A DNA stretch of 48,302 bases from a virus. Below, piece after piece: positions 13,633 through 21,461 of this stretch. Under the pieces are notes generated by a model, which saw nothing but the letters and a program-made list of their open reading frames with translations, was not told the DNA's origin and made no database searches. The stretch is taken from positions 1 to 48,302 of IMG/VR virus record IMGVR_UViG_3300042905_004817, one strand, 5' to 3'. Both the position numbers and the translations under genes were made by a program. Every line of letters begins with the position of its first letter. Position 1 is the stretch's first letter.

Positions 13633-13815
13633 ATGCTGGAATTCACTGAAACCCTGCTGCGAGAGATTCGAAGACTGCGTGAGGACACGTATTCGATGAT
13701 CATCAGCGGCGGTGTTCGCGACATGGAGCAGTACAGGTTCCTAATGGGCCGGTTGGAAGGCTACAAGTTCGTGGAAGAGGCTGTTCAGTCCCTTCTGCGC
13801 AAGGCCGATGACTAG
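13633..13815 (+). CDS. small helical hypothetical protein, 60 aa
   Basis: ATG 13633 is preferred because GGGGAT precedes it; ATG 13621 is an in-frame alternative. The product is two helices (FTETLLREIRRLREDTYSMIISGG and EQYRFLMGRLEGYKFVEEAVQSLL). Small proteins of this shape lie between portal and scaffold genes in other podoviruses. An extended -10-like sequence TGCTAATAT (13573-13581) lies upstream without a good -35 box. Confidence 0.65.
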   Translation: MLEFTETLLREIRRLREDTYSMIISGGVRDMEQYRFLMGRLEGYKFVEEAVQSLLRKADD

Positions 13816-13830
13816 CAAAAGGACCTTCTG

Positions 13831-14283
13831 ATGGAAATGACTGCTCTGGAAAAGAAGTGGGCGGAGGAAAAAGCCGCTCACGAGCCAGTTTTGGACGACG
13901 CTTACACGACAGACGGGAGTCTGAACGTGGAAAAGCTCGAGGAATCGGTCTTGGACCGGATTCCGAAGCCGACTGGCTGGCGAATTGTCATTCTGCCGTA
14001 CCGCGGTGCTGAGAAAACCAAGGGCGGTATCGTCCTGGCTGATCAAACTCGGCAGCGCGAGCAGGTGGCGACGGTCTGCGGGTATGTTTTGTCGGTTGGC
14101 GACCTTGCGTACAAGGATGAAGCCAAATTTCCGAACGGAGCATGGTGCCAAAAGGGCGACTGGGTCATTTTTGGCCGGTATGCCGGGGCGCGGCTCAACA
14201 TTGATGGCGGCGAGATCCGAATCTTGAACGATGACGAGATCTTGGCGCGCATTCAAGACCCCGAAGACATCCTTCACCTGTGA
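13831..14283 (+). CDS. GroES-like co-chaperonin, 150 aa
   Basis: Residues about 44-145 show the Cpn10 fold pattern: 'IPKPTGWRIVILPYRG..EKTKGGIVLADQTRQREQVATVCGYVLSVG' and 'WCQKGDWVIFGRYAGARLNIDGGEIRILNDDEILARI'. The stretch REKTKGG-like equals the mobile loop region that contacts GroEL. A 40-residue acidic N-terminus is extra. Phage co-chaperonins (T4 Gp31 being the known case) redirect host GroEL to fold the capsid protein, which fits its place between portal and scaffold. AAGGA lies 7-8 bases before ATG. Confidence 0.8.
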   Translation: MEMTALEKKWAEEKAAHEPVLDDAYTTDGSLNVEKLEESVLDRIPKPTGWRIVILPYRGAEKTKGGIVLADQTRQREQVATVCGYVLSVGDLAYKDEAKFPNGAWCQKGDWVIFGRYAGARLNIDGGEIRILNDDEILARIQDPEDILHL

Positions 14284-14291
14284 GGTAGACC

Positions 14292-15254
14292 ATGGCAAAC
14301 ACAGTTCCCGATACACAACTTGAGTTTGATCTGGGCGCGGACGAAAAACCGGCCGAGATCACGCTGGACGAGCCTTCTGACTCGTCCAGGGAGCCGATGG
14401 AGACTGCCAACAGGGCAGTAGCCGAGGCCCAGCCCGAAAGGGAGCAGCGCGAAGAGCTCGATCATGTGAGCGAAGCGGTCCAAAAGCGCATCGCCAAGCT
14501 CACCGCGCGCATGCGGGAGTCCGAGCGCCGTGAACAGGCTGCTTTGGAGTACGCCAAGGGCTTGCAGCAGCAGGCGCAGGAGCTTCAGCAGAAGCTGGTC
14601 CACACGGACTACAGCCGTCTGAACGAAGCCAAGACCCGCCTGGAGACGCAGCAGGCTACGCTGAAGGCCATCATCAAAAAGGCCCGCGAAGAGAACGACA
14701 TTGACACCGAAACCGAGGCCACGCAGCGTCTTTCTGAACTGGTGATGGAGCAACGTCAGGTTTCGGGCTGGCTGCAGACCCAAGAGCAGCAGATCCGTCA
14801 GCCTCAACAGGCTCAACCGCCTGCACCGCCCCAACAGGCGTATCAGCCGCAAGCTCAACCGCAGTTTCAGCCCCAACAGGCCGCTGCTCCGAGCCCCAAG
14901 GCCGAGGAGTGGGCGTCTCGCAATAAGTGGTTTGGCCAGGATCGCGTGCTGACCTATGCAGCCTGGGGAATCCACCAAACGCTGCTCGAAAACGAGGGGT
15001 TTGACCCCAGTAGTGACGAGTACTATACTGAATTGGATCGCCGTCTTCGGGAGGAATTTCCGAAGCGGTTCCCGGATGAAAATCCGCAACAAACCAACAG
15101 ACAACAGCGTTCCGCGCCTGCTGTTGCCCCTGCTACCCGGAGTTCCGGAATCAATAGTGCGCGCCGTACTGTTCGGCTATCCCCGAGCCAAGTTGCTATC
15201 GCTAAGAAGCTGAATGTTCCTCTCGAGGAATATGCCAAGTACGTAAAGGAGTGA
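14292..15254 (+). CDS. scaffolding protein (putative), 320 aa
   Basis: The order portal, scaffold, capsid and the composition support this. The N-terminus is acidic, residues about 55-150 form a long charged coiled coil (RIAKLTARMRESERREQAALEYAKGLQQQAQELQQK), then follows a Gln/Pro/Ala-rich linker and a C-terminal helix (SPSQVAIAKKLNVPLEEYAKYVKE), the usual capsid-binding type. Scaffolds guide procapsid assembly and then leave. No sequence motif proves it. Confidence 0.65.
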   Translation: MANTVPDTQLEFDLGADEKPAEITLDEPSDSSREPMETANRAVAEAQPEREQREELDHVSEAVQKRIAKLTARMRESERREQAALEYAKGLQQQAQELQQKLVHTDYSRLNEAKTRLETQQATLKAIIKKAREENDIDTETEATQRLSELVMEQRQVSGWLQTQEQQIRQPQQAQPPAPPQQAYQPQAQPQFQPQQAAAPSPKAEEWASRNKWFGQDRVLTYAAWGIHQTLLENEGFDPSSDEYYTELDRRLREEFPKRFPDENPQQTNRQQRSAPAVAPATRSSGINSARRTVRLSPSQVAIAKKLNVPLEEYAKYVKE

Positions 15255-15258
15255 AATC

Positions 15259-15732
15259 ATGAGCGAACCCAAAATCACCATCGACCGTGCCTCTCGCGCT
15301 TCCCGCGAAAAAGAATCACGTCGCCGCCCTTGGAAACCTCCTTCACGTCTTGACGCCCCTCCCGCCCCTGAAGGCTTCCAGCATCGCTGGATTCGATCAG
15401 AGGTCAATGGGTTTGATGATCGGCAAAACATCTACGGACGTCTCCGCGAGGGCTATGAACTAGTCCGACTGGAGGAACTGCCCGAGGAATACCAGGGCAT
15501 GCTGCCTACCATCGAAGATGGCAAGCACGCAGGCGTGGTTTCCGTGGGTGGCTTGATGCTGGCCCGCATTCCTGTTGAAACTGTCGAAGAACGCAATGCC
15601 TACTTCGCCCAGAAGGCCCGGGATCAGTTGATTGCGGTCGATAACGAGATGCTGCGTGAGAACGCACACTCGTCAATGCGGATTCAGAGCCCCGAGCGGA
15701 GTTCGCGCACCACTTTCCGTAAGCCGGAGTAA
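15259..15732 (+). CDS. structural-region hypothetical protein, 157 aa
   Basis: It lies between scaffold and decoration genes. The N-terminus is strongly basic (RASRASREKESRRRPWKPPSR). A central part, EGFQHRWIRSEVNGFDDRQNIYGRLREGYELVR, followed by DGKHAGVVSVGGLMLARIPVETVEERNAYF, matches my memory of a family found beside capsid genes in podoviruses of aquatic bacteria. Function unknown, possibly a virion-internal or capsid-binding protein. Confidence 0.65.
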   Translation: MSEPKITIDRASRASREKESRRRPWKPPSRLDAPPAPEGFQHRWIRSEVNGFDDRQNIYGRLREGYELVRLEELPEEYQGMLPTIEDGKHAGVVSVGGLMLARIPVETVEERNAYFAQKARDQLIAVDNEMLRENAHSSMRIQSPERSSRTTFRKPE

Positions 15733-15761
15733 TCTGGCTAATCAATCTTTGGAGCTTACAA

Positions 15762-16343
15762 ATGGCAAACGTCAATAAGCCCTTTGGATTGCGTCCCGTT
15801 GGCAACCTTTCTGCGACCGGTGCCCAAAAGCAATACGGTTATCAGATTGAGGCTGGCTACGCAACCGCAATCTACCAGGGTGACCTCGTGGTCGTCTATG
15901 ACGGCTACATCATCAAGTACGACGCAGCTACGCACGTCGCCCCCACTGGCGTCTTCAACGGCGTGCAGTACAACGACCCCACTCGCGCTGACAAGCCGAC
16001 TTGGAAGAACTATTACCCCGGTAATATCACTCCCAACATTGGCCCAATCGTGTGCGAAGTGCTGGACGATCCGAGCCAACTGTTCCTGATCCAGGCCGCT
16101 GGCACGATCACCCAGGCCGACATCGGCAAGAACGCTGACCCGACCGCTGCTACCTCCGGTAGCAACATCACCGGCGTTTCTGCTGGCACGCTTGGCACCC
16201 CCGCGAAGACTGCTGCTTTGACCTTCAAGATTGTTGGTCTGAGCGAACAAGCAGGCAACGCGTTGGGCCAGTACGCTGTGCTCGTCGTGAAACTCAACCA
16301 ACACCAGTACGGCAGCAATGGCGTGCAAGCTGATGGAGCCTGA
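15762..16343 (+). CDS. capsid-associated decoration-type protein, 193 aa
   Basis: The opening MANVNKPFGLRPVGNLSATGA is a common start of structural proteins encoded next to the major capsid protein in aquatic phages. The rest is beta-rich with glycine and threonine turns (GDLVVVYDGYIIKYDA, FNGVQYNDPTRADKPTWKNYYPG). It lies two bases before the capsid gene. Decoration or head-fibre role is inferred from place and composition. Confidence 0.65.
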   Translation: MANVNKPFGLRPVGNLSATGAQKQYGYQIEAGYATAIYQGDLVVVYDGYIIKYDAATHVAPTGVFNGVQYNDPTRADKPTWKNYYPGNITPNIGPIVCEVLDDPSQLFLIQAAGTITQADIGKNADPTAATSGSNITGVSAGTLGTPAKTAALTFKIVGLSEQAGNALGQYAVLVVKLNQHQYGSNGVQADGA

Positions 16344-16345
16344 TC

Positions 16346-17254
16346 ATGGCAATTACCCGTTCACAACTTGTTAAAGAGCTGGAGCCAGGTCTGAACGCTC
16401 TGTTCGGTCTGGAGTACAAGCGTTACGAGAACGAGCACGAGGAGATCTTCTCCATCGAGACTTCGGACCGTGCGTTTGAAGAGGAAGTCATGCTGACCGG
16501 CTTCGGTGCAGCTCCGGTAAAGACTGAAGGCGCTGGCGTCCAGTACGACAACGCAATCGAGTCCTTCACTGCGCGCTACACCCACGAGACGATTGCCATG
16601 GCCTTCGCGCTGACCGAAGAGGCCGTTGAGGACAACCTCTACGACCGCTTGGCTGGCCGCTACACCAAGGCAATGGCTCGTTCGATGGCCCACACCAAGC
16701 AGGTCAAGGGCGCTGCAGTCCTGAACAACGGCTTCGATGCTGCCTTCCCGGGCGGCGACGGTGTCGCGCTGTTCTCGACTGCCCACCCGACCGCTCTGTC
16801 GGCCAACTTCGCCAACCGTCCCACGGTCGGCGCGGACCTGAACGAGACGTCTCTGGAGCAGGGCATCATCGACATCGCCGCGTTCATCGACGAACGTGGC
16901 CTGAAGGTGGCGCTGACCGCACGCAAGCTGATCGTTCCGAAGGAGCTCCAGTTCACCGCTGAGCGCCTGATGAAGAGCACGCTGCGTACCCAATCGGCTG
17001 ACAACGACGTCAACGCGATCAAGTCCATGGGCCTGATCCCGGAGGGTTACTCTGTCAACCACTACCTGACCGACGTCAACGCTTGGTTCCTCATCACTGA
17101 TGCCCCCAACGGCCTCAAGATGTTCGAGCGTTCGCCGATCAAGACCGCCTTTGAAGGCGACTTTGACACCGGCAACGTCCGTTACAAGGCTCGCGAGCGT
17201 TACAGCTTTGGCTGGAGCGACCCCCGCGGCGCCTACGGCTCTCCTGGCGCCTAA
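16346..17254 (+). CDS. major capsid protein (putative), 302 aa
   Basis: Residues include 'LEPGLNALFGLEYKRYENEHEEIF...', 'ESFTARYTHETIAMAFALTEEAVEDNLYDRL', 'AAVLNNGFDAAFPGGDGVALFSTAHPT' and 'FLITDAPNGLKMFERSPIKTAFEGDFDTGN', which fit the HK97-fold major capsid proteins of the Mu-like group. The gene follows scaffold and decoration genes and is closed by a strong terminator, as expected for the most abundant virion protein. Confidence 0.85.
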   Translation: MAITRSQLVKELEPGLNALFGLEYKRYENEHEEIFSIETSDRAFEEEVMLTGFGAAPVKTEGAGVQYDNAIESFTARYTHETIAMAFALTEEAVEDNLYDRLAGRYTKAMARSMAHTKQVKGAAVLNNGFDAAFPGGDGVALFSTAHPTALSANFANRPTVGADLNETSLEQGIIDIAAFIDERGLKVALTARKLIVPKELQFTAERLMKSTLRTQSADNDVNAIKSMGLIPEGYSVNHYLTDVNAWFLITDAPNGLKMFERSPIKTAFEGDFDTGNVRYKARERYSFGWSDPRGAYGSPGA

Positions 17255-17271
17255 TCAGCGTCGGAAACCGG

Positions 17272-17301
17272 GAAAAGGGGCCTTGTGCCCCTTTTCTTTT
17301 T
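17272..17301 (+). terminator. intrinsic terminator after the capsid gene
   Basis: A perfect 10-base-pair stem (GAAAAGGGGC with GCCCCTTTTC) around CTTGT is followed by TTTTT. This is a textbook intrinsic terminator. Confidence 0.9.
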
Positions 17302-17333
17302 GGCCTATATTCAATCCATTCCGGGGTCATCCC

Positions 17334-17376
17334 GTACGCCTGACAGTCCCGGCTGACGACATGCAGACAGGCGTAC
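17334..17376. other. inverted repeat before the second structural operon
   Basis: GTACGCCTG (17334-17342) and CAGGCGTAC (17368-17376) form a 9-base-pair stem with a 25-base loop, just upstream of ATG 17404. It may be a promoter operator or a leader structure; no clear -35/-10 pair is seen. Confidence 0.4.
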
Positions 17377-17403
17377 CCAGTTCAACTCGCATGTGAGGAT
17401 TTC

Positions 17404-17922
17404 ATGGCGAATACCACCTTCACTGGACCGGTTCGTTCCCAGAACGGTTTCCAGTCAGTCACCGTCAGCCCCACCACGGGCGCCGTCACCGTAGACGCCA
17501 GCTTTGGTGCTACTACCAGTGTGACAAATTTGACCGCTACAAATTTGGTCTTCACTGACCAAAACCACCCAACGACTGCCGCGATCAATGCCACGGCCAC
17601 GGCCACTGCGGCACAGGTTGCTACCGGCTACATCACCTCGACCTCGGCATCGCCCACCACCATCACTTTGCCCACTGGCACTTTGCTGGGTGCAGCCCTG
17701 GGCGCCACCCGTGGCACCGTGATGGATCTGTATGTGGACAACACTGCTGGCGCAAGCACCGTGACGATTGCCGTTGCCACCAATGGCATTCTGTCCTCCG
17801 CTGCTGCTGACACCCCGGGCAGCTTTGGCGACTTGACTATTGCTGCTGGTGCAACCGGCCTTGCCCGTTTCACCATCATGTTCTCCAGCGCCACCGCATA
17901 CGTGTTCACGCGCACTGCCTAA
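17404..17922 (+). CDS. beta-rich decoration/head-fibre-like protein, 172 aa
   Basis: The product is made of Thr, Ala, Gly and Val in alternating strands (TFTGPVRSQNGFQSVTVSPTTGAVTVDASFG, then TLPTGTLLGAALGATRGTVMDLYVDNTAGASTVTIAVATNG). Such sequences encode trimeric head fibres or decoration proteins. It is the first gene after the capsid terminator. Assignment rests on composition and position. Confidence 0.55.
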   Translation: MANTTFTGPVRSQNGFQSVTVSPTTGAVTVDASFGATTSVTNLTATNLVFTDQNHPTTAAINATATATAAQVATGYITSTSASPTTITLPTGTLLGAALGATRGTVMDLYVDNTAGASTVTIAVATNGILSSAAADTPGSFGDLTIAAGATGLARFTIMFSSATAYVFTRTA

Positions 17923-17929
17923 TTGATCC

Positions 17930-17948
17930 CCGGGGCTTTTAGCCCCGG
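17930..17948 (+). other. GC-rich hairpin between structural genes
   Basis: CCGGGGCT and AGCCCCGG pair around TTT. The following bases are CTAAAAGGAG, so there is no T-run; it could protect or partly attenuate the message. Confidence 0.45.
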
Positions 17949-17964
17949 CTAAAAGGAGCATCAA

Positions 17965-18261
17965 ATGGGCTTTCAGTATGACGTAAAAGCGAAAACGATG
18001 ACGAGTACCGCTGCCTCTGGCATCGGTACTCCACGTGCTCGCATTAAAGGGATCTACTACGTCGCAAGCAACCTCGCGGGATCTGTTTCGTTTAAGGACG
18101 GCGGATCTGGCGGCACGGAACTGATCAACATTGCGACTCCCGCCAACACTGCTGGCACGGGGTGCATGTACATCATCGTGCCAAATGATGGTGTGCGATT
18201 TGAAGCAGATCCGTACGTGACTCTCACCAACGTCACCTCGGTGACGTTCTTCTACGGCTAA
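17965..18261 (+). CDS. small beta-rich structural protein, 98 aa
   Basis: AAAAGGAG precedes the start at good spacing. The product is beta-rich (RARIKGIYYVASNLAGSVSFKDGGSGGTELINIATP...GCMYIIVPNDGVRFEADPYVTLTNVTSVTFFYG). Small proteins of this kind are encoded near capsid genes in aquatic phages and are probably decoration or tail proteins. No family name is certain. Confidence 0.6.
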   Translation: MGFQYDVKAKTMTSTAASGIGTPRARIKGIYYVASNLAGSVSFKDGGSGGTELINIATPANTAGTGCMYIIVPNDGVRFEADPYVTLTNVTSVTFFYG

Positions 18262-18271
18262 GGAGCCCAGC

Positions 18272-18457
18272 ATGGGACGCGCAGCAAAAATGTCGATTCC
18301 TGAGTACCAAGGCGAGGTTCAGCCGGGCGCTCAAAAGCAGGACATGAGCAAAGGCGGGCCGAAGCAGACGCCTCGCAAGGACTACCAGAAGCCCAGTGCC
18401 TCTGTGGCTCCTCGCGGCGTTGGCGAGGCCCGTAATAAGCAGTGCAAGATGTACTGA
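18272..18457 (+). CDS. small basic protein, 61 aa
   Basis: AAGGAG lies six bases before ATG 18272. The product is rich in Lys, Gln, Gly and Pro (MGRAAKMSIPEYQGEVQPGAQKQDMSKGGPKQTPRKDYQ) and ends ARNKQCKMY. It is the first of five consecutive small, mainly basic genes. It is likely disordered; function unknown. Confidence 0.6.
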   Translation: MGRAAKMSIPEYQGEVQPGAQKQDMSKGGPKQTPRKDYQKPSASVAPRGVGEARNKQCKMY

Positions 18458-18460
18458 CGC

Positions 18461-18715
18461 ATGGCCAAGTCACCTGCTTGGCAGCGCAAGGAGGGCAAGA
18501 GCCCCAGCGGCGGCTTGAACGCCAAAGGGCGCGCCTCCTACAACCGCGCCAATCCTGGCAAGCCGGGGCTGAAGGCTCCGCAGCCGGAGGGTGGGCCACG
18601 CAAGAAGTCATTCTGTGCCAGGATGTCCGGCATGAAAGCCAAGCTGACTAGCGAAAAAACGGCAAACGATCCCGATAGTCGTATCAACAAGAGTCTTCGG
18701 AAATGGAAGTGCTGA
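18461..18715 (+). CDS. DUF6321-type basic protein, 84 aa
   Basis: The sequence MAKSPAWQRKEGKSPSGGLNAKG...NPGKPGLKAPQ...GPRKKSFCARMSGMK...DPDSRINKSLRKWKC is a pattern I recognise as the DUF6321 family, found in many aquatic phages. The near-invariant blocks imply strong functional constraint. It is highly basic and may bind DNA or RNA; the role is unknown. It overlaps the next gene by 13 bases. Confidence 0.75.
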   Translation: MAKSPAWQRKEGKSPSGGLNAKGRASYNRANPGKPGLKAPQPEGGPRKKSFCARMSGMKAKLTSEKTANDPDSRINKSLRKWKC

Positions 18716-18951
18716 TATGGAACATCGTGCTGTCGTTTGCGTCCGCGGCAGCACTGCTTTGGGTCAAGTCGATGCACGACGAGCTCAAGCGCGTGTCTAT
18801 TTTGCTGAGCAAGACGCGGGAAGAGAACGCGGAAAAGTTTGTCACTCGGGCGGATGTTCACAGCGACATCAACCGGGTGCTTGTTCGGCTGGACAGGCTT
18901 GACGAAAAGTTGGATGCCTTTATAAAGGAGCAGCGCAGTGCCCTCAGCTAA
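18703..18951 (+). CDS. membrane-anchored coiled-coil protein, 82 aa
   Basis: An N-terminal membrane helix (LIWNIVLSFASAAALLWV) is followed by a charged heptad region (HDELKRVSILLSKTREENAEKFVTRADVHSDINRVLVRLDRLDEKLDAFI). It overlaps the neighbouring genes at both ends. It resembles small one-helix coiled-coil proteins in phages; a holin or spanin-like role is possible but it lies far from the lysis genes. Confidence 0.6.
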   Translation: MEVLIWNIVLSFASAAALLWVKSMHDELKRVSILLSKTREENAEKFVTRADVHSDINRVLVRLDRLDEKLDAFIKEQRSALS

Positions 18952-19108
18952 GAAACCCGCGAAAGTGGAGAAGGTCATGCATGAGTTCAAGACCGGGGCA
19001 CTGAAGTCCTCGTCTGGCCAGAAGGTGACCAATCGCAAACAAGCAGTGGCCATCGCCTTGAGCGAGGCCGGTATGTCCAAACCAGCCAAGAAAGGCGGCA
19101 AAAAATGA
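18938..19108 (+). CDS. DUF6496-like small basic protein, 56 aa
   Basis: GTG 18938 lies seven bases after AAGGAG, and the frame runs to TGA 19106. Its core, KVMHEFKTGALKSSSGQKVTNRKQAVAIALSEAG, matches a motif I remember from DUF6496-type proteins of phages and bacteria ('K.VTN.KQAIAIALSEAG'). It is helical, basic and flanked by lysine-rich tails. It overlaps the next gene's start (ATGATG). The non-ATG start and short length make it easy to miss. Confidence 0.65.
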   Translation: MPSAKKPAKVEKVMHEFKTGALKSSSGQKVTNRKQAVAIALSEAGMSKPAKKGGKK

Positions 19109-19356
19109 TGAACGGCAACTACAAGAAGGGCGGTCTGGCCAAGCGTGGTCAGGGCATCGCCGTTAAGGGTTTCAAGGACGGCGGCATGGCCATGAAGGGC
19201 GTGCCCAAGGGCGGCAAGATCTCTGCATCTGGCCCCGACGTGGCGGGCCCCCAGGGCAAGACCATGAGCGAGCCGGTCAAGAAGGCCTCTACTGGTGACG
19301 TGGTACAAGTCCGCGGTGTGGGCGCCGCTCGCGCTCGCAAGGCAACCATCTACTAA
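19105..19356 (+). CDS. small glycine/lysine-rich protein, 83 aa
   Basis: The start overlaps the previous stop. The product is Gly/Lys-rich (MMNGNYKKGGLAKRGQGIAVKGFKDGGMAMKGVPKGGK) and ends VQVRGVGAARARKATIY. The last part matches endings of short phage proteins near tail genes. Probably a disordered, nucleic-acid- or capsid-binding virion accessory protein; unproven. Confidence 0.6.
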   Translation: MMNGNYKKGGLAKRGQGIAVKGFKDGGMAMKGVPKGGKISASGPDVAGPQGKTMSEPVKKASTGDVVQVRGVGAARARKATIY

Positions 19357-19359
19357 ATC

Positions 19360-20037
19360 ATGGCTACATCGGGCACGTCGAACTTCAATCTGGAGTTCGA
19401 TGACATCATCACCGAAGCGTACGAACGCTGCGGCTATGAGAATCGGGACGGTTACGACATGAAGACCGCCCTGCGCTCGATCAACCTCATGTTTGCGGAG
19501 TGGGCCAACCGCGGGCTGAACCTGTGGACGATTGAACAGCGGCAGATTCCGCTGGTTGTTGGCCAGTACGAGTACACGCTGCCGGACGACACGGTGGATG
19601 CCCTGTCCGCGGTCATCCGCACCAATGCGGGTACCTCGAACCAGCAGGACATCACCATCGACCGTATTGGCTACGCCGAGTACCTGCACGTTCCCAACAA
19701 GAACACGCGGTCGCGCCCGGCGCAGTACTTTGTGCAGCGCACGGCTCCGGCTAAGTTGTTCCTGTACCCGGCGCCGGATGCTACGACCACCTACGAATTT
19801 CGGTACTACGTGATTCGTCGCATCCAGGACACTGGGGCGTACACGAACACCGCCGACATTTCGTTCCGGTTTTTGCCGTGCCTGATCGCGGGCCTCGCCT
19901 ACTATCTGGCCATCAAAAAGGCCCCGGATCGCATCCAGATCCTCAAGTCGTTCTACGAAGAAGAGTTCTTCCGGGCTGCTACGGAAGACCGTGAGCGGTC
20001 CAGCTACTTCGCCGTCCCGACCTACACAACGAGGTAG
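19360..20037 (+). CDS. head-tail adaptor (P22 gp4-type, putative), 225 aa
   Basis: Residues 10-60 form helices with 'IITEAYERCGYENRDGYDMKTALRSINLMFAEWANRGLNLWTIEQ', and 'GQYEYTLPDDTVDALSAVIR' follows. This pattern matches proteins annotated as head-tail connector or tail accessory factor in podoviruses, where they attach below the portal and close the channel. It precedes a second adaptor-like gene. Name from memory of the family and position. Confidence 0.7.
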   Translation: MATSGTSNFNLEFDDIITEAYERCGYENRDGYDMKTALRSINLMFAEWANRGLNLWTIEQRQIPLVVGQYEYTLPDDTVDALSAVIRTNAGTSNQQDITIDRIGYAEYLHVPNKNTRSRPAQYFVQRTAPAKLFLYPAPDATTTYEFRYYVIRRIQDTGAYTNTADISFRFLPCLIAGLAYYLAIKKAPDRIQILKSFYEEEFFRAATEDRERSSYFAVPTYTTR

Positions 20038-20039
20038 TC

Positions 20040-20375
20040 ATGGGCGCTGGGTTTGCATCAGGCAAGTTCGCGATTGCGCTGTGCGACCAGTGTGGCCAGC
20101 GGTTCAAGCTCAACTCGCTGATCAAGGACTGGAGGGGCTTCAAGGTCTGCGACGAGTGCTACGAGCCCAAGCATCCGCAGTTGGAGCCCAAGCGCACGAT
20201 TACCGAGCCCCAGGCCTTGTATCAGCCTCGTCCTGAAGCGACAATGGGCGTGACGGTATTCGTGGGGTTCACTGTGGACACTTCGTTTGCCAGCATTGGC
20301 ATGTTGCCGATGCCTTATGCCAAGCCCTTGTGGGCGAACGCCTATTTGGGCTCAGTCCAGACGAGCATCACATGA
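20040..20375 (+). CDS. zinc-ribbon protein, 111 aa
   Basis: Two CxxC pairs (Cys15/Cys18 in CDQC and Cys37/Cys40 in CDEC) about 19 residues apart form a zinc ribbon, followed by EPKHPQLEP and a hydrophobic C-terminus with a beta-like segment (GVTVFVGFTVDTSFASIG). It lies between two adaptor genes and overlaps the next start as ATGA. Small Zn-ribbon genes occur at this place in related phages; role unknown. Confidence 0.7.
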   Translation: MGAGFASGKFAIALCDQCGQRFKLNSLIKDWRGFKVCDECYEPKHPQLEPKRTITEPQALYQPRPEATMGVTVFVGFTVDTSFASIGMLPMPYAKPLWANAYLGSVQTSIT

Positions 20376-21034
20376 ACTACGCTCAACTCACTGCGGCGAT
20401 CATTGCTTACACCGAGAACCAGGACACCTCGTTCGCGGCGGAGATCCCGGTGTTTGTCAAACAGGCTGAGCAGCGTATCTATAACACGGTCCAGCTTGCA
20501 AATTTGCGCAAGAACGTCACGGGCAACCTGACAGCCAACAACAAGTATCTGCAGTGCCCTAGCGATTTTTTGTCAACCTACTCTTTGGCAGTAGTTGACG
20601 GAACGGGTGCTTATACGTACCTGCAAAACAAGGACGTGAACTTTATTCGGCAGGTCTATCCAACTCCCACGTACACAGCGTTGCCAAAATACTACGCCAT
20701 CTTTGGCCCCAGGTCTGACAACGAAGATGAGCTGACGTTTATTGTGGGCCCGACCCCTGATGCGGCCTACACGGTTGAGCTTCACTATTACTACTACCCT
20801 GAGTCAATTACGGTGGCAGCTAATGGCCAGACTTGGCTGGGCGACAATTTTGATTCGGCGTTGCTGTACGGGTCGCTCATCGAGGCTTACACCTATATGA
20901 AGGGCGAAGCTGACATGATGGCCTTGTATAACCAAAAGTATTTGGAAGCTGTGGCGCTTCTGAAGAACTTGGGCGATGCCAAGCAGCGCGGGGATGCCTA
21001 CCGCGATGGCCAAGTCAAGCTAAAGGTGCAGTGA
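20372..21034 (+). CDS. tail adaptor (SU10-adaptor type, putative), 220 aa
   Basis: ATG 20372 overlaps the stop of the zinc-ribbon gene. The N-terminus MNYAQLTAAIIAYTENQDTSFAAEIPVFVKQAEQRIYNTVQLANLRKNVTG matches the start of phage adaptor proteins of the SU10 type that bind between portal and tail nozzle. The beta-rich centre (FLSTYSLAVVDGTGAYTYLQNKD) and a helical end (LLYGSLIEAYTYMKGEADMMALYNQKY) fit that fold. Confidence 0.75.
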   Translation: MNYAQLTAAIIAYTENQDTSFAAEIPVFVKQAEQRIYNTVQLANLRKNVTGNLTANNKYLQCPSDFLSTYSLAVVDGTGAYTYLQNKDVNFIRQVYPTPTYTALPKYYAIFGPRSDNEDELTFIVGPTPDAAYTVELHYYYYPESITVAANGQTWLGDNFDSALLYGSLIEAYTYMKGEADMMALYNQKYLEAVALLKNLGDAKQRGDAYRDGQVKLKVQ

Positions 21035-21035
21035 C

Positions 21036-21452
21036 ATGATTACTGCGGGCTTGACCAACAGCTTTAAGGAACAGCTTCTGCTGGGCCAGCATGATCTTGA
21101 GACGGACACCCTCAAGATGGCGCTGTACACGTCCTCTGCCGTGTTGGGCCCTGGCACCACGGTCTACACCTCGGTGGGGGAAGTGTCGAGCGCGGGATAC
21201 ACCGCCGGGGGCGAGATTCTGGTGAACGTGACAGTCAACCTCAGCAATGGGGTGGCATATGCTTCGTTTGACAACCCGACCTGGATAGCTACCACCTTTG
21301 CGCCCCGCGGTGCCTTGATTTACAACGCCTCCAAGTCGAACAAGTCGATTGGGGTTTTGAATTTTGGTATTGACCAGACCACATTGAGTCAAAGTTTCCA
21401 GGTCCAACTTGGGCCTAACACCCCCGACAGTGCTTTAATTCGGATTATTTGA
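21036..21452 (+). CDS. tail-region structural protein, 138 aa
   Basis: It starts one base after the adaptor gene. Beta-rich (LKMALYTSSAVLGPGTTVYTSVGEVSSAGYTAGGEILVNVTVNLSNGVAYASFDNPTW) with an N-terminal helix (GLTNSFKEQLLLGQHD). The 'TDTLKMALYTSSAxL...YTxxGEVSxAGYxAGG' pattern is common in aquatic phage genomes next to tail genes. Role inferred from place; fibre base or decoration protein. Confidence 0.65.
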   Translation: MITAGLTNSFKEQLLLGQHDLETDTLKMALYTSSAVLGPGTTVYTSVGEVSSAGYTAGGEILVNVTVNLSNGVAYASFDNPTWIATTFAPRGALIYNASKSNKSIGVLNFGIDQTTLSQSFQVQLGPNTPDSALIRII

Positions 21453-21461
21453 GGAGTCATT

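Noticed and set aside
17930-17948. Intrinsic terminator after the gene at 17404
   Set aside because: A good stem but followed by CTAAAAGG instead of a T-run; annotated only as a hairpin.
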